Source: Oxyruncus cristatus (lineage: Eukaryota; Chordata; Aves; Passeriformes; Cotingidae). From it: a stretch of DNA of 64,000 nucleotides. The DNA is taken from assembly GCA_013399855.1 (NCBI GenBank), contig VXAY01002475.1, positions 188,481 to 252,480 of the forward strand, given 5' to 3'. Shown here piece after piece: positions 12,420 through 27,459 of the stretch. The position numbers and the translations under genes are program-made. The notes beneath the pieces were generated by a model. That model worked only from the letters and a program-made list of their open reading frames with translations. It did no database searches and was not told where the DNA came from. The first letter of the stretch is position 1; every line of letters starts with the position of its first letter.

Positions 12420-14606
12420 AACATTTCTTTGTTAAATCAAATATTGCCACATGTTACTCATTTTAAGTTTGCTGTCCTAAGATCCAACTTAATTTAGTCT
12501 GCACTGAACATTTCTGATCTGAACATTTAATGTGGCAATGTTTTGCTCTGCCAGGAATATTATCTGAATGTTAAACATGAACTCAATTTATTCATCAGAA
12601 TATGGCAAGCATGATACCAAAGGTCATTTTGTTTATATTGTCCTCCAACTCCATAACTTATGGCCTGTTTCTTTCATCTTCAAACCTCAGAACACTCAAC
12701 ATTATTGGATGTTACAGTGTGGGGAAGAGAACTGGATTCTTTTTTTTTTTTCCTTAACGTTTTTATTTGGCACTGGAGGGAAGGAAACAGCCTTGTTCAG
12801 CAGCAAGGAAAAGCACAGAAACATGCAACACATCTGCTCCACTGGGGACTGGTAACAGACATGCAAGATAAGGTTGCCCTGGCAAGAAGGATCCATAAGA
12901 AGCAGTTTGCATTACACCTTAATATTCATAATGCAATTATAGCTTTTTGATTCTTTAAGTAGTTGCTGATCTCAGTCACATCAGAATAAAACCACAAGCA
13001 CCACAACCACATTTTCCATGCAAAACACGTCCACAGAGTCCTCACAGAACCCGTGAGCCAAATTCTGATATTAATTATGCTGGAAGAACTTTGTAGTAGT
13101 ATCACATGCATATGCAGCTCTGCTGTTCAAAACCGTACCTACAGCAGCAAGATTAACTTAGAAACTGGTACCTGTTCTTCAGAAAGCATCGTACATTGCT
13201 CACATTATTAGTTAATATGATTTCAACACTGAAAATGCTTGTCGCTCCTCCCCTCAACATCTTGAACCAAAAAGAACAGAACCATACAAACTCATAGGGC
13301 AGGTAGATGAAAGAAATATGAACAGAAACATCTTTACTATTTCTCATGACTTCTAAAGAGTTATTAGAGGAGTTCACCCCACTTGCTGATGACTCAGTGT
13401 TAGTTTATCACTTAATGAGTTTAGATGTGAGATTTTCTTTATTGAAGAGTCGTTTCACTGCTATTACATTGAATTTCTAGCACTGTCACACACTCACATA
13501 TCAGCTATCACAAAAGAAATATCCATCTGCTAATGCACTATCAATAAAATCTGAAGAAACAAAACTGATTATTGGTGCTTAGGCTTTTCAAATGCAAGCC
13601 ATAGAATCATTCAATATGTTATTGATACTTCCCATCAAAACACTCCTCCGTGTACTATAAATGTGAGACTGAAGAAAAGGAAACGTCTCAAACTTTATCA
13701 GAAGGGGCACCTTTACAGAAAACCCTGAGGAAAGCACCCTAATGCCCCAAGGGAGCCACACCCAGAAATGCTGCACTGAAAGATGAACAGGTGACATGGT
13801 GTAGACATTCAGAAGTTCAAAAGGATCAAATCCAGTGCAAGGCACTCCCCAAAAGTCTGAGCACCCCATCTAAATGTCAGTCTGATCCAGAAAGGCATTT
13901 TCATAACATTGGACTTCTCTAAAACTTGCAGCTCTAAAACTTAGTTTTATTCAGGGGTTGATGGCAAGCCCGACAAAAGCATCAGGCATTGGACTGTCTC
14001 TGCTTTCATAATCTTAGCCCTGATTTCAGTGATGGCAGAACCAAGTCTTAATCCTCCTCACAGAATACACCTGTGATGACAATTTAGAACATTAAGGTTA
14101 TATTTTAAGTGTGTGTATTAGTAGATCCCATAGTTATATTTCTCCTTAATCATCTATATTTTACGCAAGCAGTTAGTGACCTCAGCAGTTAATTCTATTC
14201 ATTCAGAGCCTTCCATTTTTTTAAATTTTACAGATACAGCCACCTTAAGTCTAATAATTACAAAGATTTTCTTTTTTTTTGTGACAGAGACATACACACA
14301 AGTGTGTTAATTGACAGAGTGCCTTACCTCCATAATGCATTCTTATGTTTTATATACAGGTAAGCTTCAAGAGTGCATTTCTTAATCTAATGAAATATTT
14401 ATCGGATCTGAGATCTAAAGTGTACATATTCAATTTTTTATGCACACCTTTACATGATTCATGAAATTCACCCATAATGTGAGTTCTTTTCATTAAATTT
14501 TGTTTTTATATATCATTGTTACCCTCTTTTTTTTTTTTTTTTACAACCAGATTTATATTAAACTGACAAATATCATTCAGGTATCTTTGTTCAAAGTAGC
14601 TCTTAC

Positions 14607-14651
14607 CTTTTGATAGAAATCATGAAGCTCTGTGTCCTGAGGTAGATTTCT
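14607..14651 (-). CDS. 45-nt internal coding exon of the unidentified gene
   Basis: This minus-strand exon has a good acceptor (TTTTTGTTTATTTACAG) and a strong donor (AAAAG|GTAAGAGC). In the shared phase, one base completes an Arg codon from the previous exon. The exon then reads EIYLRTQSFMISIK and leaves two bases (AG) that join T of the terminal exon as Ser. Its length is a multiple of three, so skipping it would keep the frame. A second frame is also open across the exon but ends early in the terminal exon, and is less likely. It is isolated by about 7.6 kb and 32.6 kb of intron. I cannot identify the protein. Confidence 0.62.
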
Positions 14652-15023
14652 CTGTAAATAAACAAAAAGGAAAGAACTAAATTCAGGATAATGCTAAATT
14701 TACAGTGAAGAACAGTGTGATACATTACATGGGCTAGTTTCTTTATTAAAGTTTATGAATATGTTCAGACATAGCCAGTGCTACGTAGAATAACACAGAT
14801 TAAAATGAATGTTCTGAATGTATACAGAAATGCACTGTCTCGCTTAACCCAAAATGGATTTTGGACTGAAGATTGTTGGGTTTCTCAATCAAATTGTGCT
14901 CTCATAATTCTTAAAGGGCAGTTGAATTTTCAAGCAAAAGCATACTCCTGTAAACCAAAATTTAGTCTTGCATTAGAGGTACAAGGGAGTATAATTTACT
15001 GGTGAGAAATAGTTTGACTACTG

Positions 15024-15060
15024 AGATAGATATATATATATAGATAGATATATATATAAT
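15024..15060. repeat. (GATA/TA)n microsatellite
   Basis: Alternating GATA and TA units make an imperfect compound microsatellite inside the large intron. Confidence 0.93.
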
Positions 15061-17128
15061 GCTGGGGGTGGTGGTGTTTTATTTGCAGCTCTGTAGCAAT
15101 GTAGGTAAGACACAGGTTTTCATCATTTTACAGAGCACAGCATGGGAGGTGGGCATATGGGCACTACCCTGTACACAGCACAGAGAACTGTGAGCTCTGC
15201 TACTCCAGCAGCAGAAACTTTCCCAGAGCTTGAGGGATTTGTTGTAGGGGGCCTCTGGCTCCACACCCCTCCATGCTGCTGGGTGCAGTGTCATTTTTCA
15301 AACTCTGCTAAATAGCTCAGAACTACAGATATTACATTTAAGAGTCTCAAAAATCATAGGGAAAATGCTTTAAGTTTCTAAATCATTTGAGGCACCAAAT
15401 TGCACTACTTAATGCTAACTGCACACTGTATTTATTTTTGTTAAGGGAAGAAATACTTTTAAGTACTAACCTTAGCTACTGACCCTGTACATGAACTAAT
15501 TCCTCAACTAACATCTGAATCAATTTTTCTTTCCCTTAATTTTGGTGGGAGGAAAAGAAAATCCAAACACCATCCCTCTTTCCTTCATCATTAAGATCAA
15601 CATTTTCTCATATGCAAGTTATAGGCAGAAGACAGAACGTCTCGACTGTGAAAATGGTGTAGAAAATATTTCTTAGGCTGGAAAGTTAACTGAAGTTCAA
15701 AACCAGCAAAGGAATTCTGGTCTTTAATACTAACTCCTATATACAAAAATGCATATTGTACACACGTGTATATACACAGTGTGTATAGTTGTATATGTTT
15801 TACATGTATGTTCCACTTTATACAGTAGTCAACTGGATGAGACCAGGACTTTTTTTTTTATTGCAAAAGTTACTGTCCCAAATACTATAAAATATTATTG
15901 CAATAATTCCAGTGACAGGACTATCTGTGCAGTCAGCGATTTCAGTTCTGTTTATGGTCCAGAACACATATAGTATTTTTGCAATTAAAACGTAACAAAA
16001 AAATAGAAGAGATCTGTTCAACAGCTGAAACCACTGTAAACACTAAGGCCAACTACTTGAAAGAACAGAAAGTGACTGCAAGATTAGTTTCCCTTGAAGT
16101 TTTCCTCTAGAGCCTTGTAATCTGGCATGCCAAGCAATACTTCAGAGGAAGGGCTCCAAATCACTAGATTTTTCAGCATCACTAAACCTTCATAAAACGC
16201 AGTCCCATAGTACTTTTAGTTACATTGTTAAGTTAACCACAGCTCCTAGAGATGTTTAAAAAAAATAAATTAAAATAACCTAATTGTTCAGTGGTTTCAT
16301 TTGTCCACTTGGTCAGGATTTCCCAAACTTGCACGAAAGCTTCTTGTTAACTCTAGCAAATGAGCTTGCTGGCTTTCAAAAGCTAGAGGAGTTTCAGCAG
16401 AAAGATTGTCCCTAAGCTCTACTCAGAGACTAGAAAACTACACTGGTCTGTTAAAAAAAGCATTCCTCCAGCTGAGCATGCATGCTGGTGGCTGGACTAA
16501 ATTGTTTCCCCAATTAAATATCAGTGTTGATAGCTCAGTCTCCAGGAAACTCTGTCATTGTGCCATCAGAGAAAACTGACATTGATTCCCTCCTGCAGCT
16601 CTCATTAGTGAGGCCAAAGGTGGAAAGAGAACCTGACTTACTCTCCCAAAGAGAGGATCACCACAGAGGTTTCCCTCATGTGAGAGTACAGGGCCACCAG
16701 CCTGGTGTGTAAGTCATGTTTTAGATTCATTTAGAAAAAGGAACAAATCCAACAGGAGATGCTGCCACTCTCCTGCTAGTTCAAAGCAAAAAAAGCACTT
16801 AAACAATTCATGGTTTATAACAACACAGATCACAAAGAATAAAAGAAAATAAATGTTACATAAATCATTTAATCTCTTTCCCAATTCAGTTCATTAACAG
16901 CTTCAAAAATAAATCAAAATAACTTTGCCAAAAAGCTGAGATAACTAGATTTGTACAGCCAACTTATTATGCTAGCATTCCAAGACATCTTGAAAAGCAC
17001 ACCAACAAATTTTTGGCTAAAAGCATTACTAGAAAGAATCCTTTTACTTTAAAATATGGCTTAGTGTACAAGTAGCCCATGCAGAGCTGCTCCAAATACG
17101 GCTCCGTGGTTCATTTTCTCTTTCCCAG

Positions 17129-17158
17129 TTCTAAGACCAAATGCATGGTGCGGTCAAG
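17129..17158 (+). other. Possible 30-nt plus-strand exon
   Basis: A strong pyrimidine tract and acceptor (TTCATTTTCTCTTTCCCAG) precedes 30 nt that end at a strong donor (CAAG|GTGAGTAT). One reading frame has an immediate stop; the other two are open. It lies on the strand opposite the identified gene, so if real it belongs to an antisense or noncoding transcript. A match of this quality could occur by chance in a 32-kb intron. Confidence 0.2.
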
Positions 17159-20100
17159 GTGAGTATCCAGGGTAACACATCAGAGGAGCTGAGCATCTGA
17201 AGTGACCAGGGCACATCACCTGTGGGCAGGCCACATTCCCTTTACAGCAGCCAGGAAGGCAGGAGAGCACAGACTTTATGCTTTCACTTGTCCTAGAGAA
17301 GGGAGCCATGCAGCAAGTGAGACCTGCTGGACTCAATGCTGACTCACAGCCCTGGAGACTATAGATCTGCTTTGGGGTTTTTGTACTTTAAAGTCAGAGC
17401 AGATTCTTACAAGTTCAGTAGAGCTGTGAGGAAGAGAAGCTTAGGTATGCCCCAATGAGCAGCTACACACTTTAGCAAGTTGCTACATCCTGTACACTAT
17501 ATAATATTTATACATCTTAGCATTTTTTAACTTCTCAAATTTCTACCAATGAAATTTTTACCAATTTTCTTGCATCCACCTGAAGCTTCTTTGTTCTTTG
17601 GCTGCAAGAAGATTATTTCTTTTCTGAATAGGTACCAGTATAGCCTATGAAAATTAGTGGTTTTTATTAAACTTGAAAAATCATGACCACTTCCTAATGC
17701 CAAAGTTGCTTTTCTAGTTTACTGACAAAAGACAGGAGACAATACAGGAAATATGAGTGGAGCTGGGAGTTGTGTCAAAGCCTCACAAAATTTACAGTGT
17801 GACATTTTTACAGAATGTAACAGTTTTATTGAAGTTAAATTCCTGAAGTCACTGGATTAAATACTAGCTTCAAGTTAAGATTTTTTTGTATGCTTAAAAT
17901 CTTACTTAAAGGTTGGAGAAAGAACTGCAGAAGTTCACCCTGAAATTTAATTTCTCTTAGACATAATTTCCAGGAACAAAATTCAGAACAGTGGAGATGC
18001 CAATGGCCACGAGAATGTGAATATACAAAACTCTTCATCCATAAATACACACGCAATATGCACACCTGTATTTCCAGGATGAGGCTTTCTCATTTGCTAG
18101 TGTAGTACCATTGGTTCAAGGTTCAACTCAATCATCCCCAGGTAGGTTCTTTGCACACATTAGCATATCTTCCAGGATTGCAAACTATATCCCGAGAGAT
18201 GAACCAGTTTTCAAAATTGTCACAGCAGTGTCAACTTTGATAGGCTGGAGAGAAAGTTAGGAATAATGGTCCAGAATCTGGGCCAACATGTCAAGCTCTG
18301 GGGTTCAAGAACTTCTCTAAGAACACTTGGAAATCCCACATGTTTTTGTCTACGTTGTCTATGAGGTGAGATGATATCACTGCTATTTCACAAGACTGAA
18401 TGAACACTGAAATATTACAAAAATGGGATATCTGGTAAATATCTAAGAATCACAAGTGATATAAAATGGTAAGAACACATAATATGCAAAAAATATGCAA
18501 AACCAAGCAATAGAACAACTAGAGCCCAGCAAGCAGAAACAGATGGAAAACACTATTCAGAGACCAGAAAAGACATCAATAAACTCTCCTGGAGAGGGAG
18601 CCTATAAACACAGTCACAAGATTTCCTCTGGGGATAGGAAAATGAAAATAAAATATGTTAATCAAACCCCAAACAGTAAAAATACTAAAGCAAGTTCAAG
18701 ATGCAAAGTCTTCAATCTAAACCTATTAATGGTTCTATAGAGTCTCCAAAAACACAACCTAGATACAGCCATTCAAGCAGCATTCTCTGGAACAAGATAT
18801 TTTATAGTTCACTGTAATTAAAAAAACCCTACCTTTGTCACGTGTAGCCTCAGAGCATGCAAGAGAGTACTGTTTCTGGTATTTTGCTGGAAATAAAGCA
18901 CCAGTAGTGACAAATGACGCCAAGACCCAGCAGGTATGGCAGGGCCAGCCTGCAAGTGTCCTGCTTTCAACTACTTGGCCTTATTCTTTGTTGGTTGTCT
19001 TTGTACATTGTCAAATTCTGAGTAACTGGAGTTGCCCTTTACTGTTACAAAATAAGTTAAGTTTGTACTTTTCAGGCATCGAGCACTACAGAATAAATCT
19101 GACACGCAAGAGTGACGAATAATACAAGAATCAATCACTTTTAAGAACCAGATTTCCAAGAGTTGCCACTGAAGGACTGTGTCATGCATTGCTCACGAGT
19201 ATTCAGCTGCCTGCACACATTTCTGAAGGCATTCACTAACTGAAAGTCACTGTTTAGGTAATAATTATTAGTCTCTTGGGTTTGAATCTAACTGAAGAGA
19301 AGAAAAAATGTGATTTAGATGACCAACCATTTACAGGCAAGAACTACCTATTAAATGATATTTATAGTCATTCATTAACAATCCACAGGCTGAATTTTGT
19401 TTTCTAATTATAGTGCAAATACTTACACAATCATGAATACAGCTGTAGAAATCAGAATGATGCATGAAGAAGGAAAAATGCTAAATGCATCACATAAATC
19501 ACATACAATACCTAAATTGACTATCACTATGTACAACCCTATATTTAGCAGTTAAAACTATTGCTCTTACCTTGTTTTGTACTTGTCTCCTATCAGAAAT
19601 AATAGTCTCTCAACACTTTTGCACGTTAGTTTTACAGACTAAAGCTGAGACAGATGATACAATTTCCTCAACCAAAACACAACAGCGGAGCCAGGGACGA
19701 ACCCAGATGTCTTAATTTTCAGTGCAGGAATTATTTCAGGCTTCATTCTTTCACTCAGTGTTGAAGATAGATGTTACAAAAATAATTTACGCTGCTTTAG
19801 GTTTATTGTTTTGAATTTCAGTGGAACGGTATTTTTTTATTTGGTAAGTGAAATGAATACAATGTAATCCTTGAAATAAATCCTGACATTGAAATTATGC
19901 TTGGAAAAAGGAACCCTAACCTGGTATTTGTACAGGCAATGAATTCAAATTTCAAAATTGCAAATTTCAGCAAAATAAATTGGAAGAGTTCAACCAGACA
20001 ATTTTTCTGTTTGAAAGATCAGTTTTGAACCTCTGACTTTCCTCAAAGTATGCAGAAGGAACATGTTTTCAAGAATATTCTTGTCCATTATGGGTGTACA

Positions 20101-23100
20101 AATACCTTGTTTCTTTTAACAAAAGTTTAGGCAGCAAACTTATTCAAGAAGCTGTTCCCCCTCATCTCAAAAAATGCACAGTGTTTTAAGAGAGAGATTT
20201 GATGACTTTCTCGCAATTATTAACTTTGGGGAATATGGGAATAAAGAGCAAGCCTCATTAGCCACTCACAAAAACTCCAAAAAATATGGATACTTTTAAA
20301 TGTCTAATTTCTGCACAGTGCACAGGTTATAAAGCACAGGAACAAGCACACAGTGCACCCAAAACAACGCTGCTGTGACAACAGGAGCACATCTGAGGAG
20401 GAAGGCAGGAGCTGCGCGGAGGTTCAAGCTTGTCCTCACCAGGAACAGCTCTATAAAAACAGCCCCTTCTGCTGCTGCCTGCCCTCCTGCTTCTCCCACT
20501 TTGGAGAAAGCAGAGCACCCTGCCACTCACTGCTAACCCAAACTGAATTCCATGTCTACAATGTGAACTTATTCCCCCATTTTAAAAGGCTCTTCATGGT
20601 TAAAGGAGATATATAACCAGGATGACAATCCACGAGACAGCACGAATTTATGAAGACAGAATTACTGAGTCAGGGCAAGAAAACATCTTTTGGAATTGCC
20701 TCAGATTCTAATATTTTTCCTCAATAACTTTGCCAAGCAATAATGGAGAAAAAACAAACCACAGTCTGGTTTCTGGGTGGCTAGAGTGGTTATATCCTGG
20801 GCATAAAATACCAAACAAAACTATCTTTTAATAAAAAACTTTCCTTCAAATGTAAAATTGATACCTTTTTCTGGTTTATGGATAATTTAGCTTGATTACT
20901 ATAATTGTCAGAAAAATGCTGAAATATAACTCTCCTCTTCTTTAAACAAAGATTGTCTTACATGCTTGGGATCAATCCATCGGCTCTTTTGCACTGGTGG
21001 AACAACTCAGAGGGTATTTAAAGAGACCCAGAAATTTTCCTGTCCTGACCCACCAAGGAGCATGGCATTGCCTACGATTGCTTAGTACAGGCAAGGTAAA
21101 ATGAGCAAGAAGCCAACAGCTCCCAAAGCATTTTCCAGCTAAGGGAGGGAGGCACATGGTCCAAGGCCCAGGCTGCAGGTGCAGAAGAAGCATGCGAGAC
21201 TCTGCAGGCACAGGGAGTGCAGGACATGATGTTGTGCCCAGCCAGCTGGAAGCAGGCTGCCTCCAGCCATGCTCCTAAGTCAAAATGCCTCAAGCCAGCT
21301 CCACTTCCCTGTTCCCTTGCTCACCACTGCCAGGCATGGCTTACACACCTTAAGACACAATTTTATCTGTGTGATTGCTTCCCAGGGAAGATGAATTCTT
21401 TGCATGGTTCCTTGAAAACATATACAAGACCCTAACACAGAAAATATTGACACTTTTCGGTATCGAGATGTTAACTTCAATAGCTAGCTAAGCAGCTCCT
21501 GTTAAAACACTGACAGCATTAAATGCTGCACACCGACAAATGCATTCACCACTGAAATTAGATCATCTAGTAAAGAGACAGACCATGGATGCTCAGCCCT
21601 AATTTTCTATATATTTAGAGCCCTTTGGTAACTAAAAGGAAACTGTCTTTTTCTCTCTGAAGTACTGGAGAAACTGGCTGGAGTTTTAACCTTATTGCAA
21701 ATGTCTCCTCTATAAGTAATGAGCTACTGTATCATTTTTAAATTACCATGGTAAGGCACTTTCTGAAGTGGATGTTTTTTCATACTCTGATTACTGAAAT
21801 ACTGTCTTTGGGGGTTTATTGTCAGTTTTAGCCAGTGCAGAGCTAACCTCCTTGAATCAATCCAGAAACCTCTTACATGATGGCGATCCTTCACTGAGAA
21901 TAAACTGCTCGTTCACACATTTCACAGTCTAACACAGTGTTCCCCCAGTTTCCCAGTACAAAATAAGAGATGTCATCATCTAACAGCTTGGCAAATGGCA
22001 CCTTTTGCTAATTGAAGCTTGGAAAAAATTCTACTTATTCTGTAGCTTTTATCTGTCTGGTTTAGTTTATGTGGACATGAGGTCAGAGCCCCAACAGCAA
22101 CACTGGAGACTGACACTTGGGGAACAGTGGAGCTGAAATCAGGGTGGACAATGTGTATGGGGAGGTGTTATTTAAATTCCAATTAAAATTAAATATTGCA
22201 GAAATTTACAAAAAATTCAAGATTGCAATATTCAGTTGAAAAGCCACTGAGAAATTAATAATGAAAATCCTGCATAGCCCCGGCCTCTGTTTCCTTAGAG
22301 TCACAAGCTATTCCTTTCTGCATCACAATGTTCTCTACAAGCTTTCCTTTAGTGTCGTACTTTGCACAATAGCCAACTCAGAGAGGGACTATAAAAACTT
22401 GGTGCAAACATAAAACCAGAAAATTTCTTGGCATTACTGATGTAGGCCTTTATAACACCTTAACGCCCCTTTGTAGGGGTTTCCTGTTGTTCCTCTGTGT
22501 GTTTGTTTTCAAAACTGAGCGTCTATTCCAACAGTCAGGTCAAACATGGAATTTCACAGAGTATGTTTTGCATACTCTCATTCATCTGTTTGCTCTAACA
22601 GTTTCTCAGTTTCTGTCACTCAGAGTAAAATATTTCATCTCCCTGAAAGCTTAAATAGCAATAGAAATACCATTAACACACTAGCAAACTCTTGCTCAGC
22701 AATACAGTATTTAAGTGATAGACCACGTTTGGCATTTCTACTGTTGCATATTTAACTGTTTGTTCAGAATGCCTTACACAGACTGGAATTTATTAGGGCC
22801 TATTGTAGTGAGTAATTTGTTGTAATTTGCTTGAAATATGCAATACCAATTAGTTATACATCACACTTTCTTTTTTTTGTCTCTCCAATATTTAATGTCC
22901 AGTTTTATGAAGTCTGAGATTTGAAAAAAAAGTCCAGAAACAGGCAGAATTGACAATCTATTAAGACTCCACATATAATCTTCTTATCAGCAGTTCATAT
23001 TAAACACAGAAGAGATGAACTGTAATGTAGCTTCCATTAAAAAGAAGAACAACAGTCACAAAACACATAAGTGATCAAAAGCAAAAAAACTGTAGTATGA

Positions 23101-26100
23101 ATAAACTAGTGAGATTGTTTTATGTGAAATCTGATGGGGAATTTGTTACAAGGGGCTCTTCGGTTTGGAGTGTACACAACTTAATACTGGTAGGACTATT
23201 TTCCACGTAATGCTCCTAAGGATAAAACAAGCTCCCTTCATAGCTTGTCTGCATGTTGGCAGATGTCTGTTGTTAACAAGGGAGTCTTGCATACTCTGTT
23301 CTCTTCTGGAGTTTTAATTTTGTTCTTTTATTTCTTTGTCAGTTCCTTTAATCTACAATGAAAGTCACACATCCTGAAAGCAGAGTTCCTTGTGCATAAG
23401 GAATGCCTATCTCCAAATTACCATATACATACACACACATGTTTTCTAATTCTATTATAAGAAAAAAAGACATTAAGGAATAATGTTTGGGCACATATTG
23501 TTTAACATATTTGGAATCTGGATTTGAATCTTCACTCACTGCTGCAAAATGGTCGTAATCTACCTGATCTAAATCTGACCTACCAATTCCACATACCCCA
23601 TTTTACATGTGAGACCTTCTCAGGAAAGACAATACTTAACATTTTGTCAGTTCTCAGATCTCAACACTCATCCCTGGAATAGCACCACAGAGGCTGCCTT
23701 TTGTACATTACATAACCATTATTTAGTGGTTAAAATGAATGTGCATGTCAGAGAAGCTTTAAGAGTGAATTTCTATTTTATATGTACATTAGCAAATCTT
23801 CAGAGGCTACCTGGCTAATTGAATACCATCATAATTCCCCTGCACTGAGCCTGTGGAATGAACTGCCATTCAAACATGGAATGGAAACAGAGACTGCAAT
23901 ATGGCAAATTTAATACAAAGACTTTTAACAGCGATTGCCAGAGAAGCTCTCAAAATTAATCACTTTCAGACAGAACAATGTTGCTAATTCCTATTTAAGT
24001 TTGAAATATTTAACACACTGATCTTCTCAGAATGTAGTTCAAAGAGTGTACTCCTCCTCTGCAGAGGCAACTAGGGACCAAGCTTCTTTAACAGGATTGC
24101 AAGAGCCCCAGAGTGGCTCTGCAGTAGCTTATAAAGACAGTGGGTCAGCCTGGTTACTGGGATATTTACTCTTAGTTTAATTCAACAATAATTTTAAATG
24201 AAAAACAAGCCAAAATGAAGGATCAACAATGGTCCCCTTTTCTGCAGATCAAAAGGGATCATCAGGGGCTGATGTTAGGACAAGCCAAGACCCAGGTCTC
24301 ACCACATACAGGGGTTGGATGTACCCACACACCCAACCTGTGAGTCAGATCTGTTTGGTTTCCCAGCGTGTGCTGATCCGTTTGCGTGTCAAACAGATGC
24401 ACGTGTAAACTGCTTATTGTCAAGTCTCTCTTTCTTTTATGCTTTGTTCCCCTTGCCAAACAAACATGCTCAGGTTGTATGACTGATCATTGCACACCAG
24501 CTGCCAAAACCCCCTGCAAGGAAAAAAGACACAGATGCCAAGACTGAGGTGAGCCAGGAAGCTGAGTGCTATCAGCACACCGAGCCCTGCTGTAAGGCCC
24601 GGCCTATCATGGAGACATTCCCCCAGAACAGAGAACAGCCTTATATGTGCAAATTAAAGGACTCATCAACAAAGACCAGAAAGAAAACAGGAAAATAACT
24701 AATCCTTTAACCTCAGCAGCTTTTACCGATATCCTTAAAGCCGAAATTTGAGAAAACAGTAGGTTTGCTTAAGAGTATTATAACTATCAAATCTATTGGT
24801 TTTCAAGTGTCATGGAAATATTCTGCTCCTCCCTTTTACGTGAAAAACTCTTACAGATCTTGACATGAGTCTCAAAGATTCCCATTTACCTCACCTGCCT
24901 TTAGACAGAGTTACACAGAGTCCATTTTATTCTACATAAGATGCATGAAAATACATTGAAAGTAATCTAGTAATCTAATTAAGCTTGGCTTAATTACATC
25001 TGTTGGAGCTGAACTCTCAGATACAGTGTGAGTTTCCACAAAATTTTCAGGGTTTAAAACATCATTTTAAAAGTATAATGCTTATGCATTGACAGAGCTT
25101 TGCTAATTTTTATCTGTAGCAAATAAGGAACTAAAGAAATAGTTTCATTTACTTTGGTTTCATTCTGAAGCTGCGTAAGATTAAAATGACATCCAAACTC
25201 CCAAGTAGACCCCAGCTATGCCACAAATCTCACCCATCTTCCTCTTGTGGAAGAGGATTTACAGACTTTTAGTCTCCTAATAAATGCCTTGAGTGTGTAA
25301 AGGCAGCATATACTTTGCACACTGTCACACACAGGGCAAAGGACAGCGAGATGTACTATGGCCACAGTGCAGCGTGGCACAGAGTGCACTGTTTGTGGGG
25401 CCTTTGGAGGGAAGAAATCTGGGATACAGCTGTCTGCCATTGTAGGGAACTAAATCAGGAACATATGTTTCCCAGTTATCATATTTTCTTTTTAAATAAC
25501 ACCCTCAAATATTTACACACAAACACACCTGAGCACGTGCACACACAGAGCCTCCAAACACACTGGCAAATGATTTACTCACTACTCAGTACTGTATGTC
25601 TTCTAGCATACAAAATTCCAGCTGCATAAAACAGTTTAGCAGAAGTATATATTGAAAATCATCTTCAAAGACCACAGAAGTTAGAGTGAGTTCAGGGAAC
25701 TAAATTACACAGATTCATCTTGTTGCTGTACTGTAGATTAGTTTTCATTATATGAATCCTGCAGGCTATTGAGTGTAAGGTGGCTCTTATGGGACGAGAC
25801 ATTGTTTCCTCATCTTTTCCACCTATATTTGAGCTCCTTTTCAGGTAGCTGCAGACTGAAACTGTATAATATATATCCACACAGCGTTTTTTATTTTGCT
25901 AAGATGATGATGAAGGTATATAGTAATTTCTTCCCTTCATTGGCCTGTCAGAAGAAAATGCAAATGGAATTAATCCTCATTCTACACAAAGATCAATTTC
26001 TAAAACGTTATCTCCTGCTCCAGACATCCATAGGCTGTAGCCACTAGGCAATATGAGAACCACTGCAGTCCTGTCACCTCTCTGAGCAAGTATGACATAG

Positions 26101-27459
26101 AAAACCGCTGGGGACTCTGCTAGTTCTGCTTCCAGTTTATCAATGACCATGTGCAAGCCACCTTTTCTACATCCCAGTTACTTCAGTTACAAAAACTGCT
26201 TCATGAAATCCACCTCTGTATGGTACTCAATTGGAAACCCAAAGCTGAACTCCTATTTTCACACTACATATCACTTCTCTTCATGAACAACACTCCCCAC
26301 TGCCAGCAAAAAATTAATATCAAAGTTATTGCAGCATTCACTTCCCTTGAAAAGTTTCAGTAAAGCATACAGATGATACATTCTTCAAAATACCTGCTGG
26401 CCAGCTTCAGGGTGGACTTTAAACAGGACTAGATTACTTCCTTCCTATTACTTTATGCTAATGCTTTTATCATCACACGCTAATCAACAGGAAAATATAG
26501 TTCCTGTTCTTGAGGATGTTAATGTAAAAAAGTACTGATTTTATGAAACTATTCTTTTAATTATGTACTTGAAAAACTGCTTAGATACATGAAAATTAAA
26601 TAGATCTAATGAAGTGGAATGGAGTGCTAAGTTTAATTAAACAAATTAAAAAATTTGCAGAAATGATATTAAATGATCTTTGAAATGGAAATGGTGTACT
26701 GAGTTCTATACTTCATGTTTAAACTACAGCTGAGTAAAATACTCCCAAATGCACACTGGTAAATTCTGCAGGGCAAACCAAGCACACCTCTACACTTGAA
26801 ATCTCCCACAAATATTTGCTCAGATGAAAAAATTGTCTGTGCTTCGTCTTTTAACAAACATCCTAGCAAAGAGGCTGTCTCAACACACTTTTTTTCTACA
26901 AACAGTAAAGTTTTACTGAACCTTAAAGGGAATAACTTTTAAAATAATCAACCTGAGCATCTGTGTAACGCTTGAAAACCTGAGTACTAGTGCTGGGCTT
27001 GCCCACATATCTGCTGCAAAGCACCACACAGGTGACCTGTCACAGCTCTCCAGCACTGGCCCAGTGCCTTCGCTCACAAGATATTTCTCCTGAACAATCT
27101 CCCACCAGGAAAGTTTGCAGAAATTGTCTGGAGAGTAGTTCTGAATACACATACCTAGGAAATTCAACAGCTACAGCAAAACTGGAATGAGGCTAGAAAT
27201 GAGCATTATTGGTTTACAGCATTTCTCCTTATTTTTCCAATTCTACCTCAGCAGCCTGGGGGTTTTCACAGACAACTCCCCATGCCAGAGGTTATCAGGC
27301 AGTGACCTGCTCAGCCCCACACGGGTACAAATAAATCTTCTGAAGCGCTGCATAGTAGGCTCGAAAATCTATGGCAACTTTCAGAGTTTAATGGTTTTTC
27401 TTCTTAGACCTTCAATTAGACATAAGAAATCTATACCTCATTAAAAAAGTTCTCTACCC

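Larger units (their letters stand above)
6997..14606 (-). other. Intron between the last two exons, no gene seen inside
   Basis: About 7.6 kb, bounded on the minus strand by GTAAGA (donor, 14601-14606) and CAG (acceptor, ending at 6997). It contains a (TC)13 microsatellite at 8477-8502, a poly-A/purine tract near 12375-12419, and a TAATTA-rich block near 7500-7700 that could be a conserved noncoding element. A 145-codon plus-strand frame at 10763-11200 has no recognisable domain and no splice support, and is probably chance. Confidence 0.55.
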
